64,000 nt of DNA, from NCBI GenBank assembly GCA_024233835.1, contig JACKPC010000003.1:652501-716500 (forward strand). The letters run 5' to 3'. The stretch comes from Leptospiraceae bacterium (lineage in GTDB: Bacteria > Spirochaetota > Leptospiria > Leptospirales > Leptospiraceae). The translations under genes and the position numbers were made by a program. Within the stretch, counting starts at the first letter, position 1, and each line of letters begins with the position of its first letter. The notes under the pieces are model-generated. The model ran no database searches and was not told where the DNA came from. It saw only the letters and a list, made by a program, of their open reading frames with translations. Of this stretch, positions 1 through 8,802 are shown one piece after another.

Positions 1-1
1 A

Positions 2-373
2 ATGTCAATAGAACAGGAAAGAAGACAGCAGGAAAGGATTGTTTCTTCAAAAAGTTTCAGTCATTTTCGAGTGAAAATACAATTTTATACACTGAAAATA
101 GATGGTTATATACTCAATATTTCCGGTCATGGGATGGGTTTACGTTTAACGGAATCTCTTCCTCTCGAAATTGGTCAATTTCTTTCTTTAGAAATAATGA
201 ACTTATCAACGAAAGAATCTTTTCGATTGCAGGCCACATTGGCCTGGCAAAAACAGGAAGCAGTTAAAGACCGGATTGTATATCATATAGGATGCCAATT
301 TTCAAAAGAAATTGATCTGAGTGATGACTTAATCGCAATAAATTACTCTATAGAGAATGATAATAATTTATGA
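2..373 (+). CDS. PilZ-domain protein
   Basis: This 123-residue protein fits a stand-alone PilZ domain, a family that commonly binds cyclic di-GMP. It shows the two halves of the PilZ signature: an arginine-rich N-terminal stretch (RRQQER near residues 8-13) and an N-x-S-x-x-G motif (NISGHG, about residues 39-44), followed by alternating hydrophobic beta strands as expected for the six-stranded barrel. It has no signal peptide or membrane segment, so it should be cytoplasmic. The ATG lies at the second base of the window, so a ribosome binding site or longer N-terminus upstream cannot be excluded. Its stop overlaps the ATG of the next gene (ATGA), which implies translational coupling. Cyclic di-GMP binding is inferred from the family. 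Confidence 0.75.
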   Translation: MSIEQERRQQERIVSSKSFSHFRVKIQFYTLKIDGYILNISGHGMGLRLTESLPLEIGQFLSLEIMNLSTKESFRLQATLAWQKQEAVKDRIVYHIGCQFSKEIDLSDDLIAINYSIENDNNL

Positions 374-2421
374 ATAGCAAACAGGCCATGTATATTATCC
401 TTTGTTTCTTTGCGGGAATAAAAGGGAAGAATCCACAAAAAGTAAAACACAAAAAGGCATTATTAGAAAAGCATGGGGAAGAAATGGTGAATAGTATTTT
501 TGCCGAAACCCGAATGGATTTCAATACTGCTCTTTTAAAAGATCGATATTTTCATTTATTAGAACAAAATAATATAACAGAACTGAAAGAACAACTCAGA
601 GAAGCGATTGCAACTTTCAAATCCGAAGAATTGATAAAGAAATATTATCTTTTAAAGAATATCCGTGAAATGATTAGCATAGGCGGAGAAGTCGGTAAGG
701 AAGAAAACGAACTCTGGGAGCTATTGGTTGATAAGTGGTCTATTGATAGGGAGATTCTTTTTAACTTTTTGCATTATGAAAAACAGGTAAGTAAAGAAAG
801 TCCGATAGTGGAGAAAACCGGTAGAAAATATGGCAGTCTGTTTGCGTTTTCTATTTTCTTCGTATTAGTTCTGGTTTATTTTATATTCCTGTTTCATAAA
901 CCATTACAAATATTAGCAAAAACATATATTGTTTCCTATATAAAATTCGAGGAGCCTAAACAGGAAAAACGAAGCAGAAATGAACATACAGAACCATCGG
1001 CAGAAGAACCTAAAATAACTGATTTTAGAGAGTTTTCCTACTGGTCGGAAGATTGTAATAAAATCCCTTCCGGAATGCAGTGTGCAAAAGTTCCATTTAG
1101 TCATTTTGAAAATTGGGATTTAAAACTTCTTAGCTTTTTAAAGGACTATGGTTATAAATTTAGAGAAGAATATTCTCTTTATTATGATTCCGCTGATATA
1201 ACAGTGAAAGCCTATAAAACCTGTATACAGGAGGGCTATTGTAAAACCAGGAAAAGTCTAATATTCAAAGGAAATCTTATTTTAACAAAAGAAATGGCCG
1301 AATCTTTTTGTGCCTACCAGGGAAAACGCTTAGCTCATAAAGATGAACTACTTATAGTGAAAGAATTAAAGGGAAGGAGGGAAAACCACTTCTGTGTATC
1401 AGATACACCTTTTTTATTTGATGGTCAGGCCTGGATGTTGCGTACAAATTTAAAATATAGCCACCAATTAAAGCCTATAGATAAAGAGCTGTATACACTT
1501 CTACATGCTGAAGAGTCCATAGATATTTTAGATAAACCCCTCTGTAAACAGAAATATAAATCTCCTGCAAATTGTAAAGATCCTGTTACTTATGTCAAAA
1601 AAAATGAACGCAGAAACTGGCTGTTTGCTTCGTATATTAAAAATCTTGGAGGAGCTTATGTGGGGGTTGCCTCAGATGCTAATTATTCATATATAGCTCA
1701 TGCAAAAAGTGAATATGCCTGGCTATTTGATTTTGATATTAATATAGTTTTGTTACATAAGATTTTAAAGATATTCATCCTAAAGAATGAAAAGCCGGAA
1801 GGTTTTATTTCTATGTTCCGGCCTGAAAGGGAAAAAGCGAGTCTCTGGATTTTGAAGCAGGCCTATAAGGCAGATAAAAACTTAAACCGAATTCTTGCTA
1901 TTTATAAAAAATACAGACAGGTTTTATATCCTTATTATCTGGCCGCAAATCGAAAAGATGCTTTATTTAAGGATTTTGGTTGGCTCAGAACAGATGAATC
2001 TTATCAATATATACGACAGATGTACCAGAATGGAAGGATGGTAATTCTTTCCGGTGATATGTTAAAAGAAAAAACTATGCGATCCATAGGTAATACTGCC
2101 CGGAAAATGTCTATAAATGTTCGAGTATATTATCCAAGTAATGTGGAAGTGTTCTGGTCTTTTAATGAAGCCTACAAAAAGAATGTATTGGGACTTCCCT
2201 TTGATGACAAATCAGTGATTATTAGTACATTATCAAATACTTGGAATCGAAGAGGGGTTTTGGATGGATACTGGCATTATCTGGTTAGAGGAGGTCTGGA
2301 TTTCCAAAGAAGGCTTTTACGAAAAGATTTTAAACACATTAACCAATTACGAAATTACCGAGTTCTTTCAAAACAACATGGGGATATAAGTACTGTTGGA
2401 GTTCCCAGTCGTATAGAATAA
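370..2421 (+). CDS. Membrane-anchored protein with SUMF1/FGE-like segment and unknown C-terminal domain
   Basis: A 683-residue protein I cannot name. One strong membrane segment lies at about residues 155-177; before it is a charged, helical cytoplasmic-looking region and after it a large, probably periplasmic part. Around residues 300-320 a stretch (AESFCAYQGKRL) resembles the core of formylglycine-generating-enzyme/SUMF1 folds, which typically read A-x-x-F/Y-C-x-W-x-G-K-R-L, but the rest of that fold is hard to follow. The C-terminal 120 residues contain a YYPSNVEVFW motif and a later LPFDDKSV motif, reminiscent of an uncharacterised family with conserved SNVE and LP-D-x-x-S-V motifs. It is coupled to the upstream PilZ gene by a 4-base overlap, so a role in the same signalling process is an inference. 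Confidence 0.5.
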   Translation: MNSKQAMYIILCFFAGIKGKNPQKVKHKKALLEKHGEEMVNSIFAETRMDFNTALLKDRYFHLLEQNNITELKEQLREAIATFKSEELIKKYYLLKNIREMISIGGEVGKEENELWELLVDKWSIDREILFNFLHYEKQVSKESPIVEKTGRKYGSLFAFSIFFVLVLVYFIFLFHKPLQILAKTYIVSYIKFEEPKQEKRSRNEHTEPSAEEPKITDFREFSYWSEDCNKIPSGMQCAKVPFSHFENWDLKLLSFLKDYGYKFREEYSLYYDSADITVKAYKTCIQEGYCKTRKSLIFKGNLILTKEMAESFCAYQGKRLAHKDELLIVKELKGRRENHFCVSDTPFLFDGQAWMLRTNLKYSHQLKPIDKELYTLLHAEESIDILDKPLCKQKYKSPANCKDPVTYVKKNERRNWLFASYIKNLGGAYVGVASDANYSYIAHAKSEYAWLFDFDINIVLLHKILKIFILKNEKPEGFISMFRPEREKASLWILKQAYKADKNLNRILAIYKKYRQVLYPYYLAANRKDALFKDFGWLRTDESYQYIRQMYQNGRMVILSGDMLKEKTMRSIGNTARKMSINVRVYYPSNVEVFWSFNEAYKKNVLGLPFDDKSVIISTLSNTWNRRGVLDGYWHYLVRGGLDFQRRLLRKDFKHINQLRNYRVLSKQHGDISTVGVPSRIE

Positions 2422-2445
2422 GTAAGAAAAGAGTTTTTGGTAAGC

Positions 2446-2546
2446 ATGAAGTTTTTTCTTTATCTGTTTTTTTTTGTATAGGTCTATACTCTCATCCTGT
2501 AAAGTATTATAGACCTAACGATGCTTTAGAAAAGAAAAACTTATAT
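2446..2546 (+). other. Out-of-frame signal peptide of the M14 carboxypeptidase, separated by a T9 tract
   Basis: An ATG at 2446 begins MKFFLYLFFF and then meets a stop at 2479 just after a run of nine T (2467-2475). The frame of the downstream carboxypeptidase is open through the whole region and reads CIGLYSHPVKYY from the end of the T run. If the tract were ten T, the two halves would join into a textbook signal peptide fused to the enzyme. There is no ATG, GTG or TTG in the enzyme frame here, so the intact product needs a different T count, ribosomal or polymerase slippage, or the internal TTG at 2547. Confidence 0.7.
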
Positions 2547-3923
2547 TTGTATAAAATTCCTAAAGAAGAGGAAATTCCATTTCGTTTAAAGTCTTTCATC
2601 TTTTCTTTTTCATTTCCTAAAAAAATTTTAGAAGAAGAGGGTGCTTCTATTTATGAGTCTAAGAAAAATTTAACAAATAATAGAATCAATTTATTAGAAA
2701 AAAAAGATATTCCTTTTCATTATATTAAAGCTAAATTCTTTGTAGATCCATCTTCTGCTTTTTATAAAGACTATAACGAAGTGAAAACTTCTCTTAAAAA
2801 TTTAGCTGAAAAAAATCCTTCCTTTATCGAATATAAAATTATTGGAAAAAGCAGGAAGGGAAGACATATACCGGCACTTGTGCTCAGTTATAAAAAATCA
2901 ACAAAAGAAAAGATTTCTATCTTACTCAATGGAGCTCATCATGGGGATGAACAAATTTCAACCGAACATGTTTTGTATACATTGGAGAAAATCATCCGGG
3001 ATAAGAGAAAATATCAAACTCTTTTAGAAAGAACAAAAATATGGTTTGTTCCCATTGTTAACCCGGATGGTTATGAAAACTTCTGGAGATTTTCCATGCA
3101 GATGGGAAGAAAGAATGGTATGGAGAATAAAAGCTATTCAGTAGAGGAAAGGATTCACTCAGGTGTAGATTTAAATCGTAATTACCCTTTTCATTGGAAT
3201 TCGGGAAATGAAAAAGCCTCTTCTTCAGATTATGTATCCTCTCATTATCGGGGAGAGAGTCCCGCATCGGAGCCGGAGGTTCAGGCAATGATACAACTTG
3301 CTGAGTCTGAAAGGTTTAGTTATTCTTTAAGTTTCCATTCTTTTGGAACCTGCATTCTTTTTCCCTATACTATAGATAATTTAAAGAATCCGGAACCTTC
3401 CTATGCAGAAGGGTTAGCAAAAAAAATGAGTGATTATGCTATTTCTATAAGAAGGAAATTTAGTCGTTATACTCCTTTAAAAAAAATTTACTCGGTAGAT
3501 GGAACCTTTCAGGACTATTTATTTTTTACATACGGGACGATGGCTCTTCTGATTGAAAGTTCCCATCAGAATCCCGAGTATCCTCTTGCAAGGGAGGTAG
3601 TGAAAAATTTCCATCCGGCAACGGAAGCTTTTCTTTTTGATTTTTTAGAAACAGAAGCTATTTTTTTAAAAGTAAGGAATCAATTTGGGGAAGCATTGGA
3701 AGCAGAGGTGCAGATACCCGGAATCAAATATTATGAAGGAGAGAAATATACCTCATCTCCCAAAACCGGACTTTTTTTTAAACCCCTTGGTTTGAAGAAA
3801 AAATATAAGATACGTCTTATAAAAGAATCTTATAAAACAATGGAAGTTGAAATAGAAGCAATAAAAGGCTTACAGGACCCCTTTCAAATTATTATGGAGA
3901 AGAAAGCTTTGTTGGGAAAGTAA
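2547..3923 (+). CDS. M14-family zinc carboxypeptidase (5' end frameshifted)
   Basis: The protein (458 residues from a TTG codon) carries the M14 metallocarboxypeptidase core. The zinc motif H-x-x-E is at H132-E135 (in GAHHGDE), an NPDGYE stretch and the arginine-bearing GVDLNRNYP follow, the third zinc histidine is in SLSFHSFGT, and the catalytic glutamate sits in ALLIESSHQ. The family removes C-terminal residues from peptides or acts on peptidoglycan peptides. A C-terminal beta-rich tail of about 90 residues may be a transthyretin-like domain as in carboxypeptidase D/E relatives. The TTG start is only a formal choice: the true start is probably the ATG at 2446 with a signal peptide, one base out of frame. 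The product is then expected to be exported. The stop codon lies inside a dispersed hairpin repeat. Confidence 0.8.
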   Translation: MYKIPKEEEIPFRLKSFIFSFSFPKKILEEEGASIYESKKNLTNNRINLLEKKDIPFHYIKAKFFVDPSSAFYKDYNEVKTSLKNLAEKNPSFIEYKIIGKSRKGRHIPALVLSYKKSTKEKISILLNGAHHGDEQISTEHVLYTLEKIIRDKRKYQTLLERTKIWFVPIVNPDGYENFWRFSMQMGRKNGMENKSYSVEERIHSGVDLNRNYPFHWNSGNEKASSSDYVSSHYRGESPASEPEVQAMIQLAESERFSYSLSFHSFGTCILFPYTIDNLKNPEPSYAEGLAKKMSDYAISIRRKFSRYTPLKKIYSVDGTFQDYLFFTYGTMALLIESSHQNPEYPLAREVVKNFHPATEAFLFDFLETEAIFLKVRNQFGEALEAEVQIPGIKYYEGEKYTSSPKTGLFFKPLGLKKKYKIRLIKESYKTMEVEIEAIKGLQDPFQIIMEKKALLGK

Positions 3924-3971
3924 GCGAATCAATGTTAGTTCGCTTACAAATAAAAAACTCACAGCTTTTTT
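3920..3971 (+). repeat. Dispersed hairpin repeat, copy 1
   Basis: The arms GTAAGCGAA (3920-3928) and TTCGCTTAC (3939-3947) are perfectly complementary around a 10-base loop, followed by a conserved tail ending in CAGCTTTTTT (3962-3971). The TAA of the carboxypeptidase gene is inside the left arm. The T-run after the hairpin would let it work as a terminator for the plus-strand gene. Related copies lie at 19391, 31502, 39971 and 43578. Confidence 0.8.
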
Positions 3972-3990
3972 GGATTCCTATTAAAAGAAT

Positions 3991-5388
3991 TCATAATAAG
4001 TGATTGGTTGCGTACAAAGCCTCTTTGCTTTTTAGAGCCATATTCGAAAATTGCATATTCGAATTAATTCCTTCTATGATGTTGATGATATTTATAATAC
4101 GTTTATCATCTAAAGTGACAATGGGATAAAATCTTTTTTCTTTTCTATAGGAGTACGTAGTAAGTATATTTATATCCTCCCCAAATATACTGTCTATTAA
4201 CCTGAGCATGGTATGCATCCTTGATGAAATGTTTTCATTAAAATCATCCCAGGAGGTAAGTTCTCCACTAATTTCAATGTTTAAATGAATTATTTTTGAA
4301 TAATCCGGTTTTATTTTATTACGATTATTCTCTAATACTTCTTTGGCTACAACCAGGGCATTGGAATCATCCCCTCGACCGGTCTTTACAAGGATGGATT
4401 TATTACGATCTAAAAGCTCAAAGCCATCTCCGTAGCAGATTAATTCTTCGGAGTGGTTTATTTGTTTATCTTTTTCAGCTTCACTGAGTTGTTCCAGGAT
4501 ACTTTTTTGATATAAGGCATAACTAATATTCCAAAAAGATTGATAAAAGAAAGGAGCCAATAAACTTTTAGGTAAGGTCTTCACCTGCTCCAGCCTCGAA
4601 AGAATGGCATGAAATAAATCCGGGTGAATAAGTTTTTGAGAGGAGTAGTCATTTTCATGCAGGATTCTGGATATTTCTAAAAGAAGAAAAGATTTCATAG
4701 CGAGGGAAGTCTGGTAATCAGAGTGAAATAGGAGAGTGGGTTCTTCGGTTAATTCTTCCGGGGTTTTAAAAGCAACAAATCGGGAAGTGGCCGGATCTTT
4801 AATCGGATATTTAAGGAAAGCCTTATGGAATATATCCCTGAGATTTTGGAAGGCAAAGTTTTCTATGAATTCTATTGTACTGAGCCGAATACTTTCATCA
4901 AAGATTAGTTCTTCCGCCATGGTATCGGTATTCGTATTTCCTTCCAATACATAAAGTTTATCCGAACTACATACTTTTTTAATAGCCCTCGTTTGTTCGT
5001 TAATGGCTTTGTAAGCTTCTATTTCATTATTTTTATGGGCCGCACATCCTGTCCCCAGCCTTGAATGGTGCATATAGGCTATAAAAATAGCCGGCATTTC
5101 CGGTGTATTACAACGAGCGTTATTTATTATATTTTCTATGCGATGCCAGAACCAGTAATTATTTTTCTCAGTCGATACATTATTACCATCAGTTCTACCA
5201 AAATGAATGGTTGTAGCAGGATAACCTTTTGCCTTACTTCCGTGGACTCTACCATCAATACATTTGGTGACCAGGATTTTGGGAGCCCTGGCTGCAAACT
5301 CAGAGATCACTGTCCCCATACGTCCGAGGGTTTCTGATTCGGTAATGTTTTCCTGTAGATAGGAACGGATATATTTTTCTGTATTCAT
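3991..5388 (-). CDS. Beta-carbonic-anhydrase-like protein, unusually long
   Basis: The N-terminal 120 residues resemble the zinc site of beta-class carbonic anhydrases. C43-x-D45-x-R47 (KCIDGRVHG) matches the C-x-D-x-R motif, FGRTDGNNV resembles the RNAGN segment, and HHSRLGTGCAAH (H107/H108, C115, H118) could supply the second histidine and cysteine, although the H-to-C spacing is longer than the usual H-x2-C. The protein is 465 residues, about twice a normal beta enzyme and closer in length to the carboxysomal CsoSCA subgroup, but no carboxysome gene is nearby. The remaining 300 residues are unassigned. No signal peptide is visible. A GGAG lies just before the ATG on the minus strand. CO2 hydration is inferred from the motif only. 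Confidence 0.5.
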   Translation of the reverse strand: MNTEKYIRSYLQENITESETLGRMGTVISEFAARAPKILVTKCIDGRVHGSKAKGYPATTIHFGRTDGNNVSTEKNNYWFWHRIENIINNARCNTPEMPAIFIAYMHHSRLGTGCAAHKNNEIEAYKAINEQTRAIKKVCSSDKLYVLEGNTNTDTMAEELIFDESIRLSTIEFIENFAFQNLRDIFHKAFLKYPIKDPATSRFVAFKTPEELTEEPTLLFHSDYQTSLAMKSFLLLEISRILHENDYSSQKLIHPDLFHAILSRLEQVKTLPKSLLAPFFYQSFWNISYALYQKSILEQLSEAEKDKQINHSEELICYGDGFELLDRNKSILVKTGRGDDSNALVVAKEVLENNRNKIKPDYSKIIHLNIEISGELTSWDDFNENISSRMHTMLRLIDSIFGEDINILTTYSYRKEKRFYPIVTLDDKRIINIINIIEGINSNMQFSNMALKSKEALYATNHLL

Positions 5389-5447
5389 GCCTGACTCCTA
5401 AATCGATAATAAAAATTTGGAAGGGAAAGTCAAGCTGTATTTATAAT

Positions 5448-7421
5448 TTATACCAGGTCGACCGGATCAATATCAATTTCTATATAAACGTTCGAAGGCA
5501 GATTAAAGGGATATACAACTTCACGGATCAGATTGCGCAATTGGTTTAATGCATTTGTCTTGAAAATGATATGGTTTCGAAAGTTTGTATCTATTTTATA
5601 AAAAGGGCAGGGGGCAGGGCCTAAGAGTATTGTGTTTGTGCCTTTTAAGGTCTCAAGTTTCTTTTCTAAAGCCAGTTTTAATTTATCACAGGTTTCCTGA
5701 GATTTTTCTTCTGATTTGGAACGACAGAGTAAACGCACTAATCGGGAATAAGGAGGATAGAAGGTGTGGTATCTTGCATGAATTTCATTTTGATAAAAAT
5801 TCTCATAGTTTTGGGTGCAGGCAAGTTGGATAACGGGATGATTGGCATTTGTTGTTTCGATAATTACCTGGCCTTTGAGTTCACTTCTACCGGCCCTACC
5901 GGCTACCTGGGTTAAAAGGGAGAAAACTCTTTCTCCGGCTCGGAAGTCAGGTAAACCCAGGCCGATATTTGCATTGACTACTCCAACAAGAGTGACTTTC
6001 GAAGCATCGAGTCCTTTGGAGATCATTTGTGTACCGGTTAGAATATCAATTTCCCCATCAATCAAACGCCCAATCACCTCTGTTAGAATTTCCTTATTTT
6101 TTGTAACATCCTGATCCAGTCTTTCTATTCTTGCAGAAGGAAACTTTTCTAAGAGAAACTCTTCTAATTTTTGCGTTCCGGCTCCTATCATTTCTATTCC
6201 ATCCGGACCGTAGTCTTTTTTCAGGTCATTTAAACTTTCTGAAAAACCGCAGAGGTGACAGATAGCTGTTCCTTTTTTATGATAGCAAAGATTGGCTGTG
6301 CAATTCGGACATTCTAAAAACTTCTTCTGTTCTTTGATATAGAGCAAGGGACTATAGCCTCTTCTATTTAAAAGTAGAATACATTGTTCCTGCCTTTCCA
6401 GGCGTTTTTTTACTTCAAATAAAAGATTATCTCCTAATATTTTTTTCTTATCTTTGTTCTCTGAAATGGTAATTTCCGATAAAGAAGAAGCCTTTGCTCG
6501 ATTTTTAAGAACATGAAGATGAACAGCTCCTTTTGTTGCATGGTAGTACAATTCAACGGAAGGGGTTGCTGTTCCCATTAGTAGTACAGCCGAATGGGTC
6601 TTGCAGCGTTGCATGGCAACCTGTCGGGCATGGTAACGTGGAGAAGAATGTTCTTTATAGGAAGAATCGTGTTCTTCGTCTATAATAACTAATCCGAGAT
6701 TTTGCACCGGTGAAAATATGGCGCTTCTTGTTCCTACTACGATTCTTTTTTCGCCTTTTAGGATCTGAAGATAGGTATTGTATCTATCTGAGATTCGTAA
6801 AGCTGAGTGCAGAATAGCTAACTCATCTCCAAATATAATCTGTAAGCGTCTGAGTGTTTGCACGGTAAGGCTAATTTCGGGAACTAAATAGATAGCAGAT
6901 TTGTCGGTTTCTTCCAAAAGTTTATGGATGAGATGGATATAGACTTCGGTTTTACCACTACCTGTAACCCCGTAAAGGAGATGAGAAGATTCTTTACCAA
7001 AACAGGAATAAATATTTTTAAAAGCTATTTCTTGCTCCGAATTGAGATTGAGTAAATTTGCTTCTACTTCTACTCCGAGGTTTTTTATATTTTTCTTACG
7101 TCTTCCACCGGGTACCATTTTATATAAACATTCTCCGAGGGAAGCTAGATACATATCTTTCATCCAGAATGCCAGTTCGATCTGCTCTTCTGTGACTACG
7201 GGAGTTTTATCCACCAGTTTCAAAATTTCTTTTACCGGGTAGGAAGGTTCGGAGGAATGTATCTCGATTACCGTGCCTTCTACTTTGCGGGCTTTTAAAG
7301 GTACCTCCACCCGAACTCCAACAGAAATATTCTTTTCCATAGATTTCGGAATAATATAGGTCAGGCTATCTCTATCCTGAAAAGGGATATTCAGAGCCAC
7401 ATCGGCAAACTTAAGAAACAA
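5448..7421 (-). CDS. priA: Primosomal protein N' (PriA) helicase
   Basis: PriA reloads the replicative helicase at stalled forks. The 657-residue protein shows an N-terminal 3'-DNA-binding domain (FADVALNIPF), Walker A GVTGSGKT at 151-158, the DEEH box at 248-251, GTATPS, the RRGYSP segment and GTQMISKGLD of the second RecA lobe. It is shorter than Escherichia coli PriA (732). Of the eight cysteines usually binding two zincs, only the ECPNC and CHLC pairs remain; the flanking pairs are replaced (KEQKKF and DYGPDG), so one zinc site appears lost. The start is TTG and overlaps the end of the upstream UDG-like gene by 11 bases, implying coupled translation. Confidence 0.93.
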   Translation of the reverse strand: MFLKFADVALNIPFQDRDSLTYIIPKSMEKNISVGVRVEVPLKARKVEGTVIEIHSSEPSYPVKEILKLVDKTPVVTEEQIELAFWMKDMYLASLGECLYKMVPGGRRKKNIKNLGVEVEANLLNLNSEQEIAFKNIYSCFGKESSHLLYGVTGSGKTEVYIHLIHKLLEETDKSAIYLVPEISLTVQTLRRLQIIFGDELAILHSALRISDRYNTYLQILKGEKRIVVGTRSAIFSPVQNLGLVIIDEEHDSSYKEHSSPRYHARQVAMQRCKTHSAVLLMGTATPSVELYYHATKGAVHLHVLKNRAKASSLSEITISENKDKKKILGDNLLFEVKKRLERQEQCILLLNRRGYSPLLYIKEQKKFLECPNCTANLCYHKKGTAICHLCGFSESLNDLKKDYGPDGIEMIGAGTQKLEEFLLEKFPSARIERLDQDVTKNKEILTEVIGRLIDGEIDILTGTQMISKGLDASKVTLVGVVNANIGLGLPDFRAGERVFSLLTQVAGRAGRSELKGQVIIETTNANHPVIQLACTQNYENFYQNEIHARYHTFYPPYSRLVRLLCRSKSEEKSQETCDKLKLALEKKLETLKGTNTILLGPAPCPFYKIDTNFRNHIIFKTNALNQLRNLIREVVYPFNLPSNVYIEIDIDPVDLV

Positions 7422-8253
7422 AATTTAAACCAACTTCTTTTTGGAATCTTTGTAGTTGCTCCACAATATTCAGTTTGATTTTTCTTTCTTCTTCTCTGGC
7501 TTCTTTGTATTTCTCAGCTTCCCTTTCCGGGTTCAGGCTTTTCTTTTTATCTTCAAAATGAAGAATGGCTTCCGGAGATCGAAGTACGATACCGGGAATC
7601 TCCAGACCGGAAAAATTAAATCGAACCATCTTATCTGTATTTTCTCTTGCCAGGGTGTTCCCAAAATAAAACAGAGCCGGGCTTCCGAGCATAATCACTG
7701 CCCGAATTTTTTTCTTTTCCAGGGTTTCTTTCACATATTGATTGCAGGAATCAATCCTGTGTTTCCAATCCTTTTCTGTGGAACCGGAAGGTGAGAAGAC
7801 ACAGGCCGGATATTCCTGATAGTGAAGTTGACGATAAGAAATGGAAAAAACCTTTTGTACCAGGCGTGAAAATAAGTCTTCGGCTTCTTCTGTTCGGAAA
7901 ATCAAGTTCTTGCTTTTTTTAGCCTGTGGTTTTTTACCGACTCTGTGTTCTCCTGTATAGTGCAGGACTAAAATTGGCTTTTGACCTTCGTGAATGAATT
8001 GACGAATACCGGCAAGCTTTCCCGGGCAGAGTTTACAGGTAAAGTTCGGTTCTACGGAATCCCTGGCGTGTTTTCGGATGATGCCTGTTGCGATTTCCTG
8101 GGTTTTTAGTTCCTCAGCCTTTATTTCCCAGGTGAAGGAATAACTATCCGGCTGTGGTTCTCTCCCTTTACGGAGGATGGGAAAAGCTCCTTTTTGCAAC
8201 AAATACTCCATATCTCCGAGTATGGATTGAAACTTCTCATCCAGTGAAACCAT
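7411..8253 (-). CDS. Family-4 uracil-DNA-glycosylase-like protein, catalytically degenerate
   Basis: This 280-residue protein has the four-cysteine pattern of iron-sulfur family-4 UDGs: C73-x2-C76 (CKLC), C151 and C170. The spacing fits the family, and the segment DSCNQYVKETLEKKKIRAVIMLGSPA matches the helix and strand around the fourth cysteine and the LG-x-x-A motif. However, the catalytic motif after the first cysteine pair, normally GEAPG, reads YTGEHRVGK, and the HPS/HPA motif reads RSPEAIL, lacking the histidine. It therefore probably keeps the [4Fe-4S] fold but may not excise uracil in the usual way. A 70-residue N-terminal extension is unassigned. It precedes priA with overlapping ends, suggesting a DNA repair or replication-restart role. 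Confidence 0.6.
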   Translation of the reverse strand: MVSLDEKFQSILGDMEYLLQKGAFPILRKGREPQPDSYSFTWEIKAEELKTQEIATGIIRKHARDSVEPNFTCKLCPGKLAGIRQFIHEGQKPILVLHYTGEHRVGKKPQAKKSKNLIFRTEEAEDLFSRLVQKVFSISYRQLHYQEYPACVFSPSGSTEKDWKHRIDSCNQYVKETLEKKKIRAVIMLGSPALFYFGNTLARENTDKMVRFNFSGLEIPGIVLRSPEAILHFEDKKKSLNPEREAEKYKEAREEERKIKLNIVEQLQRFQKEVGLNFVS

Positions 8254-8308
8254 GATAATGCCAGAATAATCAACTATTGTAGTAGTAAAATCAATTTTTC
8301 TAAAAATT

Positions 8309-8653
8309 CTAGGAACTCTTATCTAAGTTATGAATCAAGTCCTGTAGAAATTTTTCCAGGAATTTGAAGTCGGAGTCGCTATAGTAATCTGTTGTTCGGG
8401 TTAAGGAGGGTTTTTTCATACGCTTCATTTCTTCCCGTGTATATTCAAAGTAGGATTTAATAGAGATGCCGTATTTCTCTAATTCAGGGCCATATTTATT
8501 GTAAAGGAGTTCGAATTTCTTCCTAAAACTTTTATCTTTAAGATAGTAAAACTTCGGATCGTATTTCATCTCATCGGCGATTTCACTGAAAGACTTTTCA
8601 TAAACAAAGTGAGGTAGAGAACCTTCCTGTTTATCTGAAAAAATCTTATTCAT
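8309..8653 (-). CDS. Hypothetical protein
   Basis: A 114-residue, highly charged, lysine- and tyrosine-rich protein with no signal peptide, membrane segment or motif I recognise. It reads as mainly helical. A GGGAG lies nine bases before the ATG on the minus strand, which supports expression. It sits 55 bases upstream of the UDG-like gene on the same strand, so cotranscription with that gene and priA is possible. Confidence 0.5.
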   Translation of the reverse strand: MNKIFSDKQEGSLPHFVYEKSFSEIADEMKYDPKFYYLKDKSFRKKFELLYNKYGPELEKYGISIKSYFEYTREEMKRMKKPSLTRTTDYYSDSDFKFLEKFLQDLIHNLDKSS

Positions 8654-8802
8654 CCGAACTAACTCCCAAGTTTAAAAAATTTCTAATATACTAAAATGTC
8701 CATATAGTTGAATTACGCCCACATAATGATATTATATATTAGACGTCAAAAACTTTTAATGTACTCATAAAAAATAATATATTCAAAAAAAAGAATATGA
8801 TT

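Noticed and set aside
3991..5388. Carboxysome gene cluster
   Set aside because: Only the carbonic-anhydrase-like motif was seen; no shell or RuBisCO genes are nearby.
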